Source: Phycisphaerae bacterium
GTDB lineage: Bacteria; Planctomycetota; Phycisphaerae; UBA1845; UTPLA1
Direction: 5' to 3'
NCBI GenBank assembly: GCA_016935885.1
Contig: JAFGQA010000085.1
Location: 1 to 7,605 of the forward strand
Length of the DNA: 7,605 nt
A program made the position numbers and the translations under genes. Of the stretch, positions 5,889 to 7,605 are shown piece after piece. The notes below the pieces were generated by a model. It was given only the letters and a program-made list of their open reading frames with translations, had not been told where the DNA came from and made no database searches. Position 1 is the stretch's first letter; the number at the start of each line of letters is the position of its first letter.

Positions 5889-7037
5889 ATGGCCATGAGC
5901 TTGGTCAGAAGTCCGAAGGTTTCAATGGAGAAGTTCTCGATGAGCGCCCGGGCTGATTATCGCTTTGCCCCCTTTAACGTCCTGCTGCTCGTGGGACTGA
6001 TGCTGCTTGGGTTGATTGTCCATGTCGTCGTGTACGAGTTCAGCGTCACAGCGGTCGTGTTCACGATCGCCGCCGCCCTTATCTTGGCCAGCGTGTTCCG
6101 GACGACGCAGGTTTGGGAGAGCGTGGTGGTCAGCGGCGCCATGGCTGCGTTGGCGGGCTACCTGGTCTTCCGGACCATGGACGAGCCGTCGCGTGTGCTG
6201 GTGGGCACGACGGCGATAGCCGCCCTGATTGCCCCGTGCATCCAGATCGCCTACCAGTGGGAGCGAGCCGTTCTGCTGCGCTTCGGCAAATTCGTGGGGA
6301 TCCGCGGCTCAGGCGTGTTCATCATCGTGCCGGTGATCGACAAGGTGGCCCAGTACGTGGATCAGCGCATTCGAGTCACCGACTTCAAGGCCGAGACGAC
6401 ACTGACCAAGGACACGGTGCCGGTGAACGTCGACGCGATCGCCTTCTGGATGGTTTGGGATGCGGAGAAGGCGGTGTTGGAGGTCGCGGACTTCGACACA
6501 GCCGTTGTTCTGTCGGCCCAGACGGCGTTGCGCGACGCGATCGGGCGGAGCGAGTTGGCGGATCTGCTGTCGCACCGGGAACGCCTGGGCAACGAGATCC
6601 AGCAGGTTCTCGATGCCAAGACGAACCCGTGGGGCATCACGGCTCAAAGCGTCGAGATACGTGACATCATCATTCCCAAGGGCCTCGAAGACGCCATGAG
6701 CAAGCAGGCTCAGGCCGAGCGCGAACGCCAGTCGCGGATCATTCTGGGAACCGCCGAGACCGAGATCGCCGAGAAGTTCGCCCAAGCCTCCAACGCGTAC
6801 AAGGACAATCCAGTGGCCTTGCACCTGAGGGCCATGAACATGGTCTTCGAGGGCCTCAAGCAAAAGGGCTCGATGATCATTGTCCCTTCCACGGCCGTCG
6901 AGACGATGGGTCTGGGCGCCCTTGGCGGGCTGACCGCCTTCGATCGACAACAACGAGCGGCTACCTCCGCCAACACCGGTCCGAAGGCCGAACCGGCACC
7001 GGCAGGAGGACCGGCGCCAGACGATGCAGAAGGCTGA
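5889..7037 (+). CDS. SPFH/band-7 membrane protein, slipin (stomatin-like) family
   Basis: The product of 382 residues carries an SPFH (PHB/band 7) domain at about 122-290. It starts at WERAVLLRFGKFVGIRGSG and continues through FIIVPVIDKV, TLTKDTVPVNVDAIAFW and the family signature QTALRDAIGRSELADLLSHRER, followed by a helical stretch (KQAQAERERQSRII). Slipins oligomerise at the inner membrane and organise or protect membrane proteins. Before the domain lie four hydrophobic segments (about 30-49, 52-70, 79-94 and 103-122), more than the single hairpin or anchor usual in bacterial slipins of about 250-280 residues; they resemble a fused small membrane protein. The C-terminus (about 355-382) is Ala/Pro-rich and probably disordered. 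No NfeD-like protease or second membrane gene follows here. It is probably co-transcribed with the GntR gene from the promoter at 5245. Confidence 0.9.
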   Translation: MAMSLVRSPKVSMEKFSMSARADYRFAPFNVLLLVGLMLLGLIVHVVVYEFSVTAVVFTIAAALILASVFRTTQVWESVVVSGAMAALAGYLVFRTMDEPSRVLVGTTAIAALIAPCIQIAYQWERAVLLRFGKFVGIRGSGVFIIVPVIDKVAQYVDQRIRVTDFKAETTLTKDTVPVNVDAIAFWMVWDAEKAVLEVADFDTAVVLSAQTALRDAIGRSELADLLSHRERLGNEIQQVLDAKTNPWGITAQSVEIRDIIIPKGLEDAMSKQAQAERERQSRIILGTAETEIAEKFAQASNAYKDNPVALHLRAMNMVFEGLKQKGSMIIVPSTAVETMGLGALGGLTAFDRQQRAATSANTGPKAEPAPAGGPAPDDAEG

Positions 7038-7148
7038 CGGAACGCGTAATAAGCTAAGCGGGACTGCGCAGTATTTGGACAGTGGACAGCCACGCGTGCC
7101 ACGGACGGCTTGTCTGCCCGTTCGTCCATCACGTGTGCGGGCACTGGC
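7038..7148. other. Spacer after the slipin gene
   Basis: No gene or T-rich terminator is visible. CGGCTTGTC at 7106-7114 is the reverse complement of GACAAGCCG, which occurs in the third and fourth tandem-repeat units downstream (7202-7210 and 7228-7236). Transcripts could therefore fold the spacer onto the repeat array. Confidence 0.4.
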
Positions 7149-7250
7149 GGGCAAGCCGCCACTGGCACCCACGCGGGCAAGCCGCCAGCGGCACCAACGC
7201 GGACAAGCCGCCAGTGACACCCACGCGGACAAGCCGCCAGTGGCACCCGC
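7149..7250 (+). repeat. Four tandem copies of a 26-base GC-rich repeat
   Basis: Units begin at 7149, 7175, 7201 and 7227; the last is about one base short of full length. Each reads GG(G/A)CAAGCCGCC, then a short AGTGGCACC-like part, then ACGC. Units differ by a few substitutions. The CAAGCCGCC core can pair with a nearby GGCGG or GCGG (for example 7147-7160). The 26-base period is not a multiple of three, there is no ORF of recognisable type across it, and there are no unique spacers, so it is neither coding nor CRISPR. Confidence 0.85.
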
Positions 7251-7378
7251 AATGTTCAAACAATAGAAGACCAGCTTACTTCCCCTGGGAGATGATAGGG
7301 TCACCGCACCCCGGTTCTTGTGCACGCACAGGTCATTGAAGTGGGGTCTGCGTCATCTCCGTAGGTAAGGACGACGCT
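7251..7378. other. Unassigned spacer between the two repeat blocks
   Basis: I see no gene, RNA gene or repeat in these 128 bases. After the hairpin cluster (7536-7605) there is likewise nothing I can assign up to the end of the window. Confidence 0.4.
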
Positions 7379-7535
7379 GGGCCGAGAATCCCTTCTCGGC
7401 CCCTTGTGTCGATGTGTGGGAAAGGATTCCCGCCGGAAGTGGGTGCGAGAAAGGATTCTCGCACCAGCGGAAGGACTCTCGCACCAGCGGGAATCCTTTC
7501 TCGGCAGCGGCTTCAGGACCGAGAAGGGATTCTCG
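7379..7535. repeat. Cluster of CGAGAA/TTCTCG hairpins, same family as at the left end
   Basis: There is a perfect 10-bp hairpin at 7379-7402 (GGGCCGAGAA, loop TCCC, TTCTCGGCCC). A short one is at 7418-7431 (GGGAA, loop AGGA, TTCCC). A second perfect 10-bp hairpin is at 7442-7465 (GGTGCGAGAA, loop AGGA, TTCTCGCACC). A 20-base unit ending CTCGCACCAGCGG is duplicated in tandem (7451-7470 and 7471-7490, one mismatch). Then 7491-7535 repeats 27-71 of the left end at 44 of 45 positions, including a truncated hairpin at 7519-7535. Loops are always TCCC/TCCT or the complementary GGGA/AGGA, so copies occur in both orientations. Confidence 0.85.
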
Positions 7536-7605
7536 TACGTGTTTAGCGGCCTCGCGAAGAATCTTAATACAGGACTTGCGCCCTCGCAATAGATCGGTTA
7601 TATCC

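Noticed and set aside
5684..5956. Small frame between GntR and slipin, with a GTG overlapping the GntR stop
   Set aside because: Although the GTGA overlap looks like translational coupling, the frame overlaps the slipin start by 68 bases and its sequence has no protein-like pattern.
7149..7250. CRISPR array
   Set aside because: The four units are directly adjacent with no unique spacers, and there are no cas genes.
6309..7325. 338-codon minus-strand frame
   Set aside because: It is antisense to the slipin SPFH domain and reads through the 26-base tandem repeats.
7353..7589. 78-codon minus-strand frame over the right hairpin cluster
   Set aside because: It consists of translated palindromes (repeated EKGF- and ESF-like words) and has no independent support.
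1..7605. tRNA, rRNA or transposase genes
   Set aside because: I found no cloverleaf-like tRNA, rRNA segment or transposase motif by eye on either strand; the repeats are short palindromes without an encoded mobility enzyme in the window.

Overview
The window looks like a GC-rich chromosome segment from a planctomycete-like bacterium (Planctomycetota, perhaps Phycisphaerae-related). The assignment is by gene content: an ECF-type sigma factor of the planctomycete Sigma70_ECF kind next to a large membrane-anchored Ser/Thr kinase with a long run of 42-residue TPR repeats, and intergenic spaces packed with short palindromic repeats. I have no taxonomic marker gene, so this is an inference.

Layout. 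Bases 1-110 hold two back-to-back hairpins. A small FHA-domain (phosphothreonine-reading) protein runs leftward (476 to 111) from a GTG start with a good ribosome binding site. A 236-base gap separates it from a divergent ECF-like sigma factor (713-1282). A gene-free spacer (1283-1649) is made of palindromes and short repeats, including a perfect 51-base inverted repeat. The kinase follows (1650-4676): N-terminal leader, Hanks-type kinase domain, one membrane segment, coiled coil, ten TPR units and a proline-rich tail. About 30 residues derived from a palindromic repeat interrupt the last TPR. Bases 4677-5244 contain no convincing gene. A strong extended -10 promoter (5245-5273), overlapped by tandem operator-like half-sites, drives a short YtrA-type GntR repressor (5325-5708). 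An SPFH/slipin membrane protein (5889-7037) with an unusually long four-segment hydrophobic N-terminus comes next. The right end (7038-7605) holds four 26-base tandem repeats and then a cluster of hairpins of the same family as at the left end. One 45-base stretch is shared at 44 of 45 positions between positions 27-71 and 7491-7535.

Function. Two modules are visible. The left one (FHA protein, sigma factor, TPR kinase) reads as a phospho-signalling unit. The sigma factor has uncharged residues (including Thr49 and Thr53) where classical ECF sigmas carry acidic residues that contact RNA polymerase, the pattern expected if activity depends on phosphorylation by the neighbouring kinase. The right one (GntR regulator and slipin) looks like an autoregulated membrane-stress or membrane-organisation operon. 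The most unusual material is the palindromic repeat layer: several families, stems whose sequences differ yet stay perfectly paired, copies bracketing the window, and one copy apparently domesticated inside the kinase reading frame.
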